Source: Pseudactinotalea suaedae (lineage in GTDB: Bacteria; Actinomycetota; Actinomycetes; Actinomycetales; Beutenbergiaceae). From it: a stretch of DNA of 64,000 bases. The stretch spans positions 408,563 to 472,562 of the forward strand of contig NZ_WNXY01000003.1 in assembly GCF_009733815.1 (NCBI RefSeq), in the 5' to 3' direction. The position numbers and the translations under genes are program-made. Positions 17,650 through 26,542 of this stretch are shown one piece after another (position 1 is the first letter of the stretch; each line of letters opens with the position of its first letter). The notes beneath the pieces are model-generated. The model saw nothing but the letters and a program-made list of their open reading frames with translations, was not told the origin of the DNA and made no database searches.

Positions 17650-18101
17650 GCGCCGGACCCGACGCCTACCCGCCCCCGCCTGCCAGCACGCCGGCGTCCA
17701 CCGCTGACGACCGCTCGTTGGGCGAGCTCTTCGGGGAGGTGACCGAGGACCTCTCGGTCTTGATGCGCCAGGAGGTGGCGCTCGCCAAGGCCGAGGTCCA
17801 GGAGTCGGCCAAGCGTGCCGGCAAGGGTGCAGGTCTGCTGGGTGGGGCCGCGGTGGCAGGCAACTTCGCGCTGCTGTTCGCGTCCCTGGCCCTGTGGTGG
17901 GCGCTCGGCGCCATGATCGGCGAGGGCGACGAGGTTCCCGCCCTCGGCTGGTCGGCGCTGATCGTGTGCGGCATCTGGGCACTCGTCGCGCTGGTGATGG
18001 CCATGAGAGGCAAGAAGTCGCTCGACTCCGTGGAGGGCGCTCCGCGGACCGCCGAGACAGTTCAGAAGATTCCGGACGCCATGAAAGGACATGACCGATG
18101 A
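17646..18101 (+). CDS. Holin-like membrane protein, Phage_holin_3_6 (DUF1469) family
   Basis: 151 aa. After a disordered N-terminus comes LGELFGEVTEDLSVLMRQEVALAKAEV, typical of the family, then two membrane helices (about 60-85 and 97-118). Chromosomal members of this family are common in Actinobacteria next to DUF3618 genes and are not phage lysis proteins. It overlaps both neighbours by ATGA, so the three genes are translated together. Confidence 0.85.
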   Translation: MSAGPDAYPPPPASTPASTADDRSLGELFGEVTEDLSVLMRQEVALAKAEVQESAKRAGKGAGLLGGAAVAGNFALLFASLALWWALGAMIGEGDEVPALGWSALIVCGIWALVALVMAMRGKKSLDSVEGAPRTAETVQKIPDAMKGHDR

Positions 18102-18712
18102 GCACCGATCCCGACCGTATCCGCGCCGACATCGAGCGCACCCGATCCGAGCTCAGCAGCGATGTCGACGCTCTCACCGACAAGGTGAGCCCCGCTCGGG
18201 TGGCCGAGCGCCAGACCGACAAGCTGAAGTCGGCCGTCTCCGGCGTCAAGGACAAGGTGCTGGGGGTGGCGGATGACGCCCGCACCGCGACGTCCGACGC
18301 GGCGCACGCCGCGGCGGACGCCGTCAGCGACGCGCCGCACTCCGCCAAGAGCAGCGCCAGCGGCAACCCGATGGCTGCCGGGCTCATCGCGTTCGGCGTG
18401 GGCCTGCTGGCGGCCTCGATGATCCCGTCCTCCCGCAAGGAGCAGCAGCTGCTGGAGCAGGCCAAGAGCTCCGACGCGGTGCAGGGCGCCGCCGAGCAGG
18501 CGAAGTCGCTCGCTCAGGAGATGGCAGGCGACATGAAGGAGCCCGCGATGGAGGCGATGGACGCCGTCAAGTCCACGGCCACCGAGGGCGCAGAGCAGGT
18601 GCGCGAGAGCGCCACCGAAGGCGCCGCCGAGGTCCGGTCGTCCGGGCAGCACGCGGCGGAGGACGTCAGCGAGCAGGTCGGTCAGTCGCGGGACCGGCTG
18701 CAGGGGTCCTGA
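18098..18712 (+). CDS. DUF3618 domain membrane-associated protein
   Basis: 204 aa. The N-terminal DPDRIRADIERTRSELSSDVDAL is the DUF3618 signature, followed by a helical Ala/Lys-rich region, one hydrophobic segment (NPMAAGLIAFGVGLLAASMI, about 90-110), and a long amphipathic tail of Ala/Glu/Gln-rich repeats (TATEGAEQVRESATEGAAEV). It is the last of three ATGA-overlapping genes and is followed by a strong hairpin. The biochemical role is unknown. Confidence 0.88.
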   Translation: MSTDPDRIRADIERTRSELSSDVDALTDKVSPARVAERQTDKLKSAVSGVKDKVLGVADDARTATSDAAHAAADAVSDAPHSAKSSASGNPMAAGLIAFGVGLLAASMIPSSRKEQQLLEQAKSSDAVQGAAEQAKSLAQEMAGDMKEPAMEAMDAVKSTATEGAEQVRESATEGAAEVRSSGQHAAEDVSEQVGQSRDRLQGS

Positions 18713-18719
18713 CCCCTCA

Positions 18720-18748
18720 CCCCGTGGGCCGGGCACCGGCCCACGGGG
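18720..18748 (+). terminator. Terminator-like hairpin after the DUF3618 gene
   Basis: A perfect 13-bp stem CCCCGTGGGCCGG/CCGGCCCACGGGG with loop GCA begins 8 nt after the stop codon. Only TTCCCT follows, so it has no proper T-tract. Confidence 0.7.
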
Positions 18749-18772
18749 TTCCCTCGTCGTGGAAGGTTCGAG

Positions 18773-19843
18773 ATGGCCGACAAGTCAGATCCGCAGTCCC
18801 AGCCGGACAAGCCGGACTCACCCACGGATCTGCGGAAGCCGTCGTGGACGTACACGGTGCGGCGCACGATCAGCGAGTTCCTCGCCGACGAGTGCACCGA
18901 CCTCGCGGCGGCGCTGACCTACTACGCGGTGCTGTCGCTGTTCCCGGCCGTGATCGCCCTCGTCTCGATCCTCAGCCTGGTCGGCCAGGGGGCGATCACC
19001 GAGTCGCTCCTCGGTATCGCCGAGGACGCGATGCCCGAAGAGACGATGAACACCATCGGTCCCGTGATCGAGAGCCTGACCAACGTGCCGGCCCCCGGGA
19101 TCGGCCTGCTGGTCGGGTTGCTGACGGCGGTGTGGACGGCGTCCAACTACGTCACCGCGTTCTCGCGCGCGATGAACCGCATGTACGAGGTGCCCGAGGG
19201 CCGTCCGTTCTGGAAGCTGCGCCCGGTGATGTACGCGCTCACCATCGCCATGCTGATCCTCGTCGCCCTCGTGGGTCTCATCCTGGTGCTCAGCGGCCCG
19301 GTGGCTGAGGCCATCGGTGACGCGATCGGTCTGGGCGCGGCGGCGATGACGGTCTGGGGGATCGCGAAGTGGCCGCTGCTGCTGCTGCTCGTGGTCATCG
19401 CGATCGCGCTGCTCTACTACGGGACGCCGAACGTCAAGCAGCCCAAGTTCCGCTGGATCAGCACCGGTGCCGTGGTCGCGATCGTCGTCGCGGCACTGGC
19501 CTCACTGGGGTTCGTGCTGTACGTCACGAACTTCGGCAGCTACAGCGCGACCTACGGTGCGCTCGCCGGCGTAATCATCTTCCTGCTCTGGCTGTGGATC
19601 ATCAATCTGGCGCTGCTCTTCGGCGCAGAGTTCGACGCCGAGCTGGAACGTGGCCGCGAGCTCCAGGCGGGCATCGCCGCCGAGGAGACCCTGCAGCAAC
19701 CACCTCGTGACACCCGCGCCAGCGACAAGCAGGCTGCCAAGCGGGAGAAGCTGGTCGCGCGCGGCCGTGCGCTGCGTCGGTCACGTGGCCGCACCGAGGA
19801 CGACGGCGGTGCGCCCGACGGCGACGAGGCCAAGCATCGCTAG
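18773..19843 (+). CDS. YihY/BrkB-family inner membrane protein
   Basis: 356 aa with about six membrane helices. Family marks include FLADECTDLAAALTYYAVLSLFPAVIAL, SNYVTAFSRAMNRMYEV, LLYYGTPNVKQPKFRWISTGAV, and FGSYSATYGALAGVIIFLLWLWI. YihY proteins are often misannotated as ribonuclease BN; their true function is unknown. The charged C-terminus (about 300-356) is cytosolic. The ATG follows GGAAGG. It probably starts a transcript after the hairpin at 18720 and is followed by the PAP2 gene. Confidence 0.93.
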   Translation: MADKSDPQSQPDKPDSPTDLRKPSWTYTVRRTISEFLADECTDLAAALTYYAVLSLFPAVIALVSILSLVGQGAITESLLGIAEDAMPEETMNTIGPVIESLTNVPAPGIGLLVGLLTAVWTASNYVTAFSRAMNRMYEVPEGRPFWKLRPVMYALTIAMLILVALVGLILVLSGPVAEAIGDAIGLGAAAMTVWGIAKWPLLLLLVVIAIALLYYGTPNVKQPKFRWISTGAVVAIVVAALASLGFVLYVTNFGSYSATYGALAGVIIFLLWLWIINLALLFGAEFDAELERGRELQAGIAAEETLQQPPRDTRASDKQAAKREKLVARGRALRRSRGRTEDDGGAPDGDEAKHR

Positions 19844-20726
19844 TCGGGGCGAGGAGTCGCGCCCCGCGGGACCGACCGCGCCGCAGGCCCAGCAGGAGGG
19901 GGTCGCCGGTGAGCGCCAGCAGGACGTGCGCCTCGGAGACGTCGACCTGACGGCCTGGTCAGGTCCGCTGGGCGAGGCCACGGCCGCCAGTGCGACGACG
20001 CTGTCCCGCCGGGCCGGTGCCTACTCCGCTCTCGCCGTCGCGCTGGCGGTCGGCGTCGCCGTGATCTCGGCCGCTGCCGCCATCGTGATCGTGATCTATG
20101 CGGCGGTCACCACCAGCCAGGGCGTGGCCGGGCTCGACCGGCCCCTGCTGGACCTTCTGCTCGGCACGCGCTCCCCCGTCGTGGACACGCTGCTGACCGC
20201 GGTCACCGCCACGGCGGGCAAGATCGGCATGCCGCTGATCGCGATCACGGCGATGGTCGTCCTCGGCGTCCGCCGACGCTCGTGGACGCCCGTGGTCCTG
20301 ATCGCCGTGACCGGCGCGGTGTCGTTGCTGCTGACGATCACCGGCAAGGAGTTCATCGCTCGGGTCCGACCGCCCTACAGCGACGCCGTCCCACCCTTCG
20401 AGCTCTCGGAGTCGTTCCCGAGCGGGCACACGCTGAACGCTGTCGCCGTCGTCGGCATCATCGGCTACCTGCTCGCGCTGCGCCGCGGCCGGCGCGCGCG
20501 CATCACGATCGTGACGGCCGCGGTCCTCTACGTCCTCCTCATCGGTTTCACCCGGGTCTACCTCGGGCATCACTGGCTCACCGACGTGCTCGCGGGCCTG
20601 GTCCTGGGCGCGGCCTGGCTCGCCCTCGTCATCACCGCGCACCGCTACTACCTCACGGCTCGCTCCGCCGAGCGCGAGGCCGGGCCGCCCGCCGAGGTCC
20701 ACACCCGGGAGCAGCACGAGAGCTAG
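19809..20726 (+). CDS. PAP2-family membrane phosphatase
   Basis: 305 aa if read from GTG 19809. The three PAP2 signatures are intact: KEFIARVRP (KxxxxxxRP), SFPSGHT (PSGH), and TRVYLGHHWLTD (SRxxxxxHxxxD, with Thr for Ser). It should dephosphorylate a lipid phosphate such as undecaprenyl pyrophosphate or phosphatidate at the outer membrane face. There are about six helices after a hydrophilic N-terminus. The start is uncertain: GTG 19809 (GAGG upstream, overlaps yihY by 35 bp) or GTG 19926. Confidence 0.88.
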   Translation: MRPTATRPSIASRGEESRPAGPTAPQAQQEGVAGERQQDVRLGDVDLTAWSGPLGEATAASATTLSRRAGAYSALAVALAVGVAVISAAAAIVIVIYAAVTTSQGVAGLDRPLLDLLLGTRSPVVDTLLTAVTATAGKIGMPLIAITAMVVLGVRRRSWTPVVLIAVTGAVSLLLTITGKEFIARVRPPYSDAVPPFELSESFPSGHTLNAVAVVGIIGYLLALRRGRRARITIVTAAVLYVLLIGFTRVYLGHHWLTDVLAGLVLGAAWLALVITAHRYYLTARSAEREAGPPAEVHTREQHES

Positions 20727-20740
20727 AGCCGTGCGGCGGC

Positions 20741-22906
20741 TCACGCCGCGACATGCTCCACGACGCGCGCCTGCAGGGCAGGCACCGGCAACGCAGCGCC
20801 GACCTCTCGGTCTCCCGCGCCGGTGAGCTCCCGCGCCGTTCCCCCCTGCGAAGCCAGCTGCCAGACCTCGTCACTGGTCGAGACGTTCACGACGACGGTC
20901 CAGGACCGGCCCCCGGTCGAGTCGACGTGCCACGCCCGCAGCGGTCCGGACGCCGAGAGGGTCGCCGTCGTGGGGACGGCGGCGCCCGGACCGCCGACGT
21001 GCATCAGGTAGGCCACGTCGATGATCGTGGTCCGCGGCGGCACGTACTGGGACTCCTGCACCGTGCCCATCGCGAGCGTCTCCACGCGGAGCGACTGCAG
21101 CGGACCGCCGTCGGGCGTGGGCGATCGGAGCAGCTGGACGGCCCCCTCGGTGAGCGATCGCACGGTCAGCACGCCATCGACGGTCACCTCGTGCCCGAGG
21201 TCGGTCACCGAACCGGCCATCGGGACGTCGTCGAGCCGGACCGTGCCCCCAGCGGTGCGCAGCTCGCGGCTCGCGCCGTTGTAGACGTCGTTGGGGATGC
21301 CCAGGTTCAGTCCGTGCCAGCCGAGCAGGCCGACCGACCACGCGGCCGTGCGAACCAGCTGGAGGCCCAGCACCGTGGCGTCGTCCGGCAGCGCGACCAT
21401 CGCGATCGTGCTCTGTGCGGCGCCATCACCTTTCCATCCTTCGGCGATGACCAGCTCGGTGCCCTCCAGCACCTGGCCGACCGTCGCGAACCCGTCGTCG
21501 AAGGACGACTGCCATCGGCTGGTCACGCGCCGCTTGGGGCGACCGGAGTTGAACTCGTCGAAGGCCGTGTTCTCACCCTCGAGCCGCAGCCGGGGTGCGA
21601 GGTTCAGGTGGTACTCGGCCATGTCGCCGTGTGCGGTGGGCACGCACAGACCCTGGGTCGTGGTGAAGGCGCGCCAGCTGTGCGAGGCGAGCCGCCGCCC
21701 CCGCACCATCACGACGCCGTGCTCGTCGTCGGACCAGGATGTCGGCTCGTGCCGTGGGGCCGTCTGCGCCGACCGCTCCCGGTCCCCGTGCGCGACGAGG
21801 AAGGCGAGCGCGTTGGCCCGGTCGGACTCGAGCCGGGTGTAGTAGTAGGGGCGCCGTTCCTGGATGTGGCCGAGCCGGCGGTCGTAGAACGCGCCCCGAT
21901 CACCGGTCTCGGCCGCGACCAGCTCGAGGTAACCGGCGATGACGGCATCCGCTCCCTCATCACCCAGGTGCTCCCGGGCGTACAGGGCAGCGACCGGCAC
22001 GTACTCCTGGCAGTAGGCGTAGCGCACCCGGCTGTCGCCACCCAGCCGGATCAGACGGCCGTCGGGGGTGATGCAGCTCTTGAGGCGGTCCCACAGCACG
22101 TCCTGGTGGAGGTGCAGCAGGTCGGGGACGGGCAGACCCGCCGCGGCCTGGTCGAAGTACAGCAGGCTCGCCTGGCTGGTGCAGATCGCCATGTAGCCGA
22201 GGTTGAGATAGCCGTGGTGGTCGAGCGCCATCGAGTCGAAGAAGTTCGCGCCGATGTGGCGGCTCGCCAGCGGCTCGCCGTCGTAGCGGGTCCGATCCTG
22301 CGCGTCCGCCGTCAGGCTGACCCCGTTGGCCATGAAGCTCAACGCCCTGTCCCGGTACGCCGGTGCCTCCGGGGCATCGGGCACGCGGGTGAGGGTGCGC
22401 CACAGCAGCGCACCGTTCCACAGGTTCGACTCCGGGTCGTTGTGACCCTCGTCCGCCCACAGCCCGGCGACCACACCCGGTGTGCGACCGCGCTGGTAGG
22501 AGGTGCTCAGCCAGTCGGACTCGCTGAGCAGCACCCGTTCGGCGTCCTGGCGGAGGTCGGCGCCCGCCTCACCCAGCAGGTCCAGCCCCAGCCACGCACG
22601 CTCGATGCCGAGCGCGCTGATCCACGTGTGCCCCCAGCTGCGGCCGTCGGCGCACGTGCTCGGACCGGACAGGTGCGAGCTCCACGCGAATCGATAGCTG
22701 TCGCGTGCGCGTCCGAGCGCCCAGCTGCGCACCGAGGCGTCCGGGTGCCGCGCGGCGACGGCGGCCGCGGCGGACGCGTACTTGAGGTTCGTCTGCACCC
22801 CCCAGCTGTCGTAGCCCGAACCGAACCAGCCCAGGCCGTCGTCGGCCTGGGTCCACCAACGCTCCATCGCCTCCAGCCACTGCCCGAGCCGTTCGACCGG
22901 TCTCAT
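20741..22906 (-). CDS. Unrecognised 721-aa enzyme of a sugar-uptake operon, possibly polysaccharide-active
   Basis: 721 aa, no signal peptide. The first 400 residues are helix-rich with many Trp, Tyr, His and Arg (GYDSWGVQTNLKY, SWGHTWISALG, ALDHHGYLNLGYMAI, and a QEYVPVAALYAREHLG region). The rest looks like beta-sandwich (HGDMAEYHLNLAPRL and many short strands). An (alpha/alpha)-toroid plus beta-sandwich layout is typical of polysaccharide lyases and some glycosidases, but I cannot assign a family. The ATG overlaps the binding-protein stop (ATGA), so it is made with the importer. It probably acts in the cytosol on the imported oligosaccharide. Confidence 0.7.
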   Translation of the reverse strand: MRPVERLGQWLEAMERWWTQADDGLGWFGSGYDSWGVQTNLKYASAAAAVAARHPDASVRSWALGRARDSYRFAWSSHLSGPSTCADGRSWGHTWISALGIERAWLGLDLLGEAGADLRQDAERVLLSESDWLSTSYQRGRTPGVVAGLWADEGHNDPESNLWNGALLWRTLTRVPDAPEAPAYRDRALSFMANGVSLTADAQDRTRYDGEPLASRHIGANFFDSMALDHHGYLNLGYMAICTSQASLLYFDQAAAGLPVPDLLHLHQDVLWDRLKSCITPDGRLIRLGGDSRVRYAYCQEYVPVAALYAREHLGDEGADAVIAGYLELVAAETGDRGAFYDRRLGHIQERRPYYYTRLESDRANALAFLVAHGDRERSAQTAPRHEPTSWSDDEHGVVMVRGRRLASHSWRAFTTTQGLCVPTAHGDMAEYHLNLAPRLRLEGENTAFDEFNSGRPKRRVTSRWQSSFDDGFATVGQVLEGTELVIAEGWKGDGAAQSTIAMVALPDDATVLGLQLVRTAAWSVGLLGWHGLNLGIPNDVYNGASRELRTAGGTVRLDDVPMAGSVTDLGHEVTVDGVLTVRSLTEGAVQLLRSPTPDGGPLQSLRVETLAMGTVQESQYVPPRTTIIDVAYLMHVGGPGAAVPTTATLSASGPLRAWHVDSTGGRSWTVVVNVSTSDEVWQLASQGGTARELTGAGDREVGAALPVPALQARVVEHVAA

Positions 22907-24528
22907 GACTCCAGGGCTGCGTGCGCAGCCTTGTACTCGTCGATGACCTGGTTCCCGCCACCGGACAGGAAGTCCTCGACGGCGGCGGGCCAGTCGCTGA
23001 CCGGGCGCCGGCCGAGGATGATGTCGGTCTCGGTGCTCTGCAGACCCGTCTGGAGCGCCGACCACTGCCGGCTCGCCGTCTCCGAGTACAGACCGTTCGT
23101 CGGGTCGACGAAGGACTTCTCGGTCACCTGCATCTGCCAGTCGTACGCAGCCTGGACGGTCTCCTGCCGCCTGGCCGAGTAGATCGCACGCGCGGCGTCG
23201 GAGATGTAGATCGACCCGATGTTGATCTCGGAGGCACGCTCGCTGACCACGGGGTCGCTGCCGTCCAGGTCGTAGTGCATGCCCTCGATCCCGTAGTGGA
23301 CGAAGAGGTACTCCTCGCTGCCGAACGGCGCCGCGTGGTAGTCGGCCACCTTGAGGAGCGTCTCCACCCGGTCGGCAGCGGCCGCGCTGATCGCGGTGAT
23401 CCCGACGTTGGGCTTGTTGATCATCTGGGTCCCCGTACCGCCGTCGAACCCGATCACCGGCAGCGCCTGGATGTCGAGGCCCTCGACGCTCGCGTGCTGG
23501 TTGTAGAGGCTGAACCACGCCACGAACGAGTCCTCGTGAAGGACTGTCGTGCCCGAGCCGAACCAGTCCTTGCGTGTCGAGGAGGGTGCGACCGCTGCGT
23601 CGGGGTTGATGACGCCGGCCTCCTGCAGCTTGCGGACGGCCTCCAACGCGTCCTGGTGCCGCTCGTCCTCGAGGTTGGTGGCGAACTCGCCGTCCTCGAT
23701 CGTCCAGTAGCCGGGGATGTCGAGCATCGATCGCACGTACGGCAGCGGGAACGAGCCCCACGCCCAGGTGTTGCCACCGGTCAGCTGCTCCGACAGCGCC
23801 ATGAGGTCGTCGAAGCTCTCGGGGGTCTCGGTGATCCCGGCCGCCGCCAGCAGATCGGCACGCACCAGCACGGCCGGCTGCGCCATCAGACCGCGCTGGA
23901 TCGGGATCGCTCGGATGCGTCCGTCGAAGATGCACTGGTGCCACGACGCGGTGGGGAGGTTGGCCAGCGCGGGGTAGTCGTTGATCGCGTCGCCCGCGAG
24001 GTGGTCGGTGAGGTCGGCAGCCTTCGCGGCCATGAACTGCGGCAGCGACTGCATGGCGCCGAGGTAGAAGAAGTCGGGCAGCGTGTCGCCGGCGACCGTG
24101 GTGGCGAACTTGGCGTCGTACTCCGCGGACGGGGTCGCGGTGATGCTCAGCTCGGATCCGAGCCGTTCGTTCAGCTCCTGCCAGAAGGGGTTCTGACCCA
24201 TCGTCGGCGGGATGGCGAAGGCGGTCGGCACCATCGCCGTGATCGGCTGGCCGTCGCCCGGCGTGGCGCTCGAGTAGGCGCCCGGGTCCGAGGGGTAGGC
24301 GAAGAACGCGTTCGAGGTGCGCCCTTCCTGCTCGGCCAGATCCGGCTCGACGCCGCCGTAGGGGGTGTAGGTGGGAAGCACGGCCGAGCCGTCGGTACCG
24401 GTGGCGCCGCCACCGCCGTTGTTGGCGCCGCCGTCGTCGGAGCAGGCGGTGAGACCGGCGACCGCGGCGGCCCCCAGCCCGGCCATGAGGATGCTGCGCC
24501 GGCTGGGCAACGAGGTGGAACGTGACAT
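22903..24528 (-). CDS. Substrate-binding lipoprotein of the second CUT1 importer (LplA/YtcQ type)
   Basis: 541 aa, the long type found in LplA-like systems. It has a twin-arginine signal (SRRSILM, RR at 10-11) with lipobox LTAC (Cys29), then a Gly/Asn-rich linker and the bilobal binding domain, including the FGSGTTVLHEDSFVAWFSLYN and PNVGITAISAAAADRVETLLK segments. The ATG follows AAGGAG. It is 78 nt after the permease gene and overlaps the 721-aa enzyme gene. The ligand is probably an oligosaccharide. Confidence 0.92.
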   Translation of the reverse strand: MSRSTSLPSRRSILMAGLGAAAVAGLTACSDDGGANNGGGGATGTDGSAVLPTYTPYGGVEPDLAEQEGRTSNAFFAYPSDPGAYSSATPGDGQPITAMVPTAFAIPPTMGQNPFWQELNERLGSELSITATPSAEYDAKFATTVAGDTLPDFFYLGAMQSLPQFMAAKAADLTDHLAGDAINDYPALANLPTASWHQCIFDGRIRAIPIQRGLMAQPAVLVRADLLAAAGITETPESFDDLMALSEQLTGGNTWAWGSFPLPYVRSMLDIPGYWTIEDGEFATNLEDERHQDALEAVRKLQEAGVINPDAAVAPSSTRKDWFGSGTTVLHEDSFVAWFSLYNQHASVEGLDIQALPVIGFDGGTGTQMINKPNVGITAISAAAADRVETLLKVADYHAAPFGSEEYLFVHYGIEGMHYDLDGSDPVVSERASEINIGSIYISDAARAIYSARRQETVQAAYDWQMQVTEKSFVDPTNGLYSETASRQWSALQTGLQSTETDIILGRRPVSDWPAAVEDFLSGGGNQVIDEYKAAHAALES

Positions 24529-24606
24529 CGGTGTCTCCTTCTCTCAGGTACCGGTGCATGACGCACCGGGCAGGGTTCGTGCGGGTGGGTGGGCAGGCGT
24601 GAGCGG

Positions 24607-25506
24607 TCAGCCCTTGATGGCGCCGGTGAGTGCGCCCTTGGCGAAGTGGCGCTGCAGGAAGGGGTAGACGCACAGGATCGGGACGATCGAGATCACCAGG
24701 ATCGCCATCTGCAACGTGACCTGGGGCGGCACGATGCCGGAGTCCATGTCGGCAGCGGCGATGCGTTCGCCGTTGGTGACGTAGGACCGCAGCACGAGCT
24801 GCAGCGGCCACAACGAGGTGTCGTTGAGGTACAGCAACGCCGCGAAGAACGAGTTCCAGTAGCCGACGGCGTAGAACAGGCCGATCACGGCCAGGGCGGC
24901 CTTGGACAGCGGCAGCACGATGCGACCCAGCAGGCTGAACTCGCCTGCGCCGTCGATCTGGGCCGCCTCCAGCACGTCCTGCGGGAGGTTGCTGAAGAAC
25001 GCACGCAGCACGATGACGTTGAAGGCGCTCAAGCAGGTCGGCACGATCAGCGCGGCCAGCGAGTCGAGCATGCCGAACTGCTTGACAACCAGATAGGTCG
25101 GGATCATGCCCGGGCTGAAGAACAGGCTGCAGATCAGCAGCATCGTCAGCGCGCGGCGCCCCGGCAGCGCCCGCCGGGTGAGGGCGTAGGCGAGCATCGA
25201 GGACACCGTCAAGGACAGCGCGGCTCCCAGGATGGTGACGATGCCGCTGATGCCGAGCGCCCGCGTCACCACACCGCCGGCGAGGATCGCCCGGTAGGCC
25301 GAGAGGTCGATGCTGCTGGGCCACAGCACCAGGCCGCCGGCGGCGGTCACCTGCGCGGCCGGCGCCAACGACGTGGCGACGATGCCGACGAACGGCACCA
25401 GGACCAGCGCGCACGCGATCGTGAACACCACCGCCTTGAGCACACGCATCTGCGGCGACGAGGGCGGCTGGCCGTTGACGAGACGGTACCGACGCTGACG
25501 ACTCAT
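24607..25506 (-). CDS. CUT1 permease, LplC/YtcP type
   Basis: 299 aa with six membrane helices; the EAA loop is LEAAQIDGAGEFSLLGRIVLP. The SLFFSPGMIPTYLVVKQFGMLDS segment is characteristic of the LplC/YtcP subgroup that works with long LplA-type binding proteins. The ATG overlaps the stop of the partner permease (ATGA). No ATPase gene is present in the operon. Confidence 0.94.
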   Translation of the reverse strand: MSRQRRYRLVNGQPPSSPQMRVLKAVVFTIACALVLVPFVGIVATSLAPAAQVTAAGGLVLWPSSIDLSAYRAILAGGVVTRALGISGIVTILGAALSLTVSSMLAYALTRRALPGRRALTMLLICSLFFSPGMIPTYLVVKQFGMLDSLAALIVPTCLSAFNVIVLRAFFSNLPQDVLEAAQIDGAGEFSLLGRIVLPLSKAALAVIGLFYAVGYWNSFFAALLYLNDTSLWPLQLVLRSYVTNGERIAAADMDSGIVPPQVTLQMAILVISIVPILCVYPFLQRHFAKGALTGAIKG

Positions 25507-26420
25507 GACCTGTACAACCCGTCCTCGCCGAACATGTGAGCGACCTTGTTGGCACCGAGAACCAGCAGCACCGAGACGACGCCTTTGACCAGGCCGACCG
25601 CAGCCGCCTCGCTCCAGTTCCCGCCGACGATCCCGTTGTTGTAGACGTAGGTGTCGAGGACCTCGGAGGCTTCCAGTCCGACCGCGGGCTGCTGCAGGAT
25701 GATCTGCTCGAAGCCGACGCTGAGGGCGTCTCCGAGGCGCAGGATCAGCAGCAGGATCGCGATGCTCTTCAGGGCGGGCAGCGTGATGTGCCACAGCTGA
25801 CGGGCGCGGCCGGCGCCGTCGACGACGCTCGCCTCGTAGAGCTGGACGTCGATCTGCGAGAGCACCGCGAGGAACAGGATCGTCGCCCACCCGGCGTCCT
25901 TCCAGATCAGCTGGCTGGTCAGCAGCGGGATGAACAGATCGGCGTTGCCGATGATCTGGAAGGTGTCGTAGCCGTTCGAGCGCAGGAAGTTGTTGAGCAT
26001 CCCCGAGCCACCGAGAAACTGCTGGAAGATCCCCACGACGATCACCCAGGACAGGAAGTGCGGCAGGTAGAGCACGCTCTGCACGATGCGCTTGATGCGC
26101 TCGGACGCCAGCGACGTCAGCGCGATCGCGAGCGCGATGGGGATCGGGAACACCACCAGCACCTGGACGAGCGTGATGATCAAGGTGTTGGTCAGCGCCG
26201 TCACGAACTGGTGGTCGCCGTTGACGATGACCTCGAAGTTCTGCCACCCGACCCACTCGCTCTCCCCGATGCCGAGGAACGGCAGGTAGTGCTTGAAGGC
26301 GATGACGTTGCCCAGCAGCGGGTAGTACTGGAACGCGAGCAGGACGACCACTCCCGGCGCTGCCAGCAGCAGCAGCGGGAGGCGGCGGCGCAGCGATCGC
26401 GCTGACGGTGAGGTACTCAC
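25503..26420 (-). CDS. CUT1 permease, LplB type
   Basis: 305 aa. It opens with RRRLPLLLLAAPGVVVLLAF, followed by QYYPLLGNVIAFKHY, hallmarks of LplB permeases. Its EAA loop is YEASVVDGAGRARQLWHITLP. The GTG start at 26420 is the first codon of the operon, about 30 nt downstream of the LacI-type operator. The transcript then runs through the second permease, binding protein and 721-aa enzyme. Confidence 0.94.
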   Translation of the reverse strand: MSTSPSARSLRRRLPLLLLAAPGVVVLLAFQYYPLLGNVIAFKHYLPFLGIGESEWVGWQNFEVIVNGDHQFVTALTNTLIITLVQVLVVFPIPIALAIALTSLASERIKRIVQSVLYLPHFLSWVIVVGIFQQFLGGSGMLNNFLRSNGYDTFQIIGNADLFIPLLTSQLIWKDAGWATILFLAVLSQIDVQLYEASVVDGAGRARQLWHITLPALKSIAILLLILRLGDALSVGFEQIILQQPAVGLEASEVLDTYVYNNGIVGGNWSEAAAVGLVKGVVSVLLVLGANKVAHMFGEDGLYRS

Positions 26421-26448
26421 ACGCTGTCAACTCCGGTGTTGATGGACG

Positions 26449-26466
26449 AATGTACGCGCGTACATT
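26449..26466. promoter_or_regulatory. LacI-family operator, perfect 18-bp palindrome
   Basis: AATGTACGCGCGTACATT is a perfect palindrome with a central CG step, the hallmark of LacI/PurR-type operators. It lies between the divergent LplB and lacI genes and overlaps the predicted early transcribed region of the transporter operon. Confidence 0.88.
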
Positions 26467-26480
26467 TAGAGGCCGCGCCC

Positions 26481-26509
26481 AAGTTAGCCTTGGCATACTT
26501 CGCTGTCAA
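26481..26509 (-). promoter_or_regulatory. Promoter of the second sugar importer operon
   Basis: On the minus strand TTGACA (26509-26504) and TAACTT (26486-26481) are separated by exactly 17 bp. The start site would fall near 26474, so the palindrome at 26449-26466 covers about +8 to +25, a position where a LacI repressor blocks transcription. Confidence 0.7.
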
Positions 26510-26542
26510 GACTCCTCGGAGGGGCCCAAGAGCGGGGGAAGC

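Noticed and set aside
17646..18101. A prophage remnant, because of the holin-like protein
   Set aside because: No other phage gene is near, and this family is a normal chromosomal neighbour of DUF3618 genes in Actinobacteria.
20282..23182. A 966-codon plus-strand frame opposite the PAP2, 721-aa enzyme and binding-protein genes
   Set aside because: It is Arg/Gly/His/Pro-rich with no domain and lies antisense to well-supported genes. This is a GC-bias artefact, as are the other long antisense frames such as 17-1387, 3245-4402, 22921-24525 and 30632-32377.
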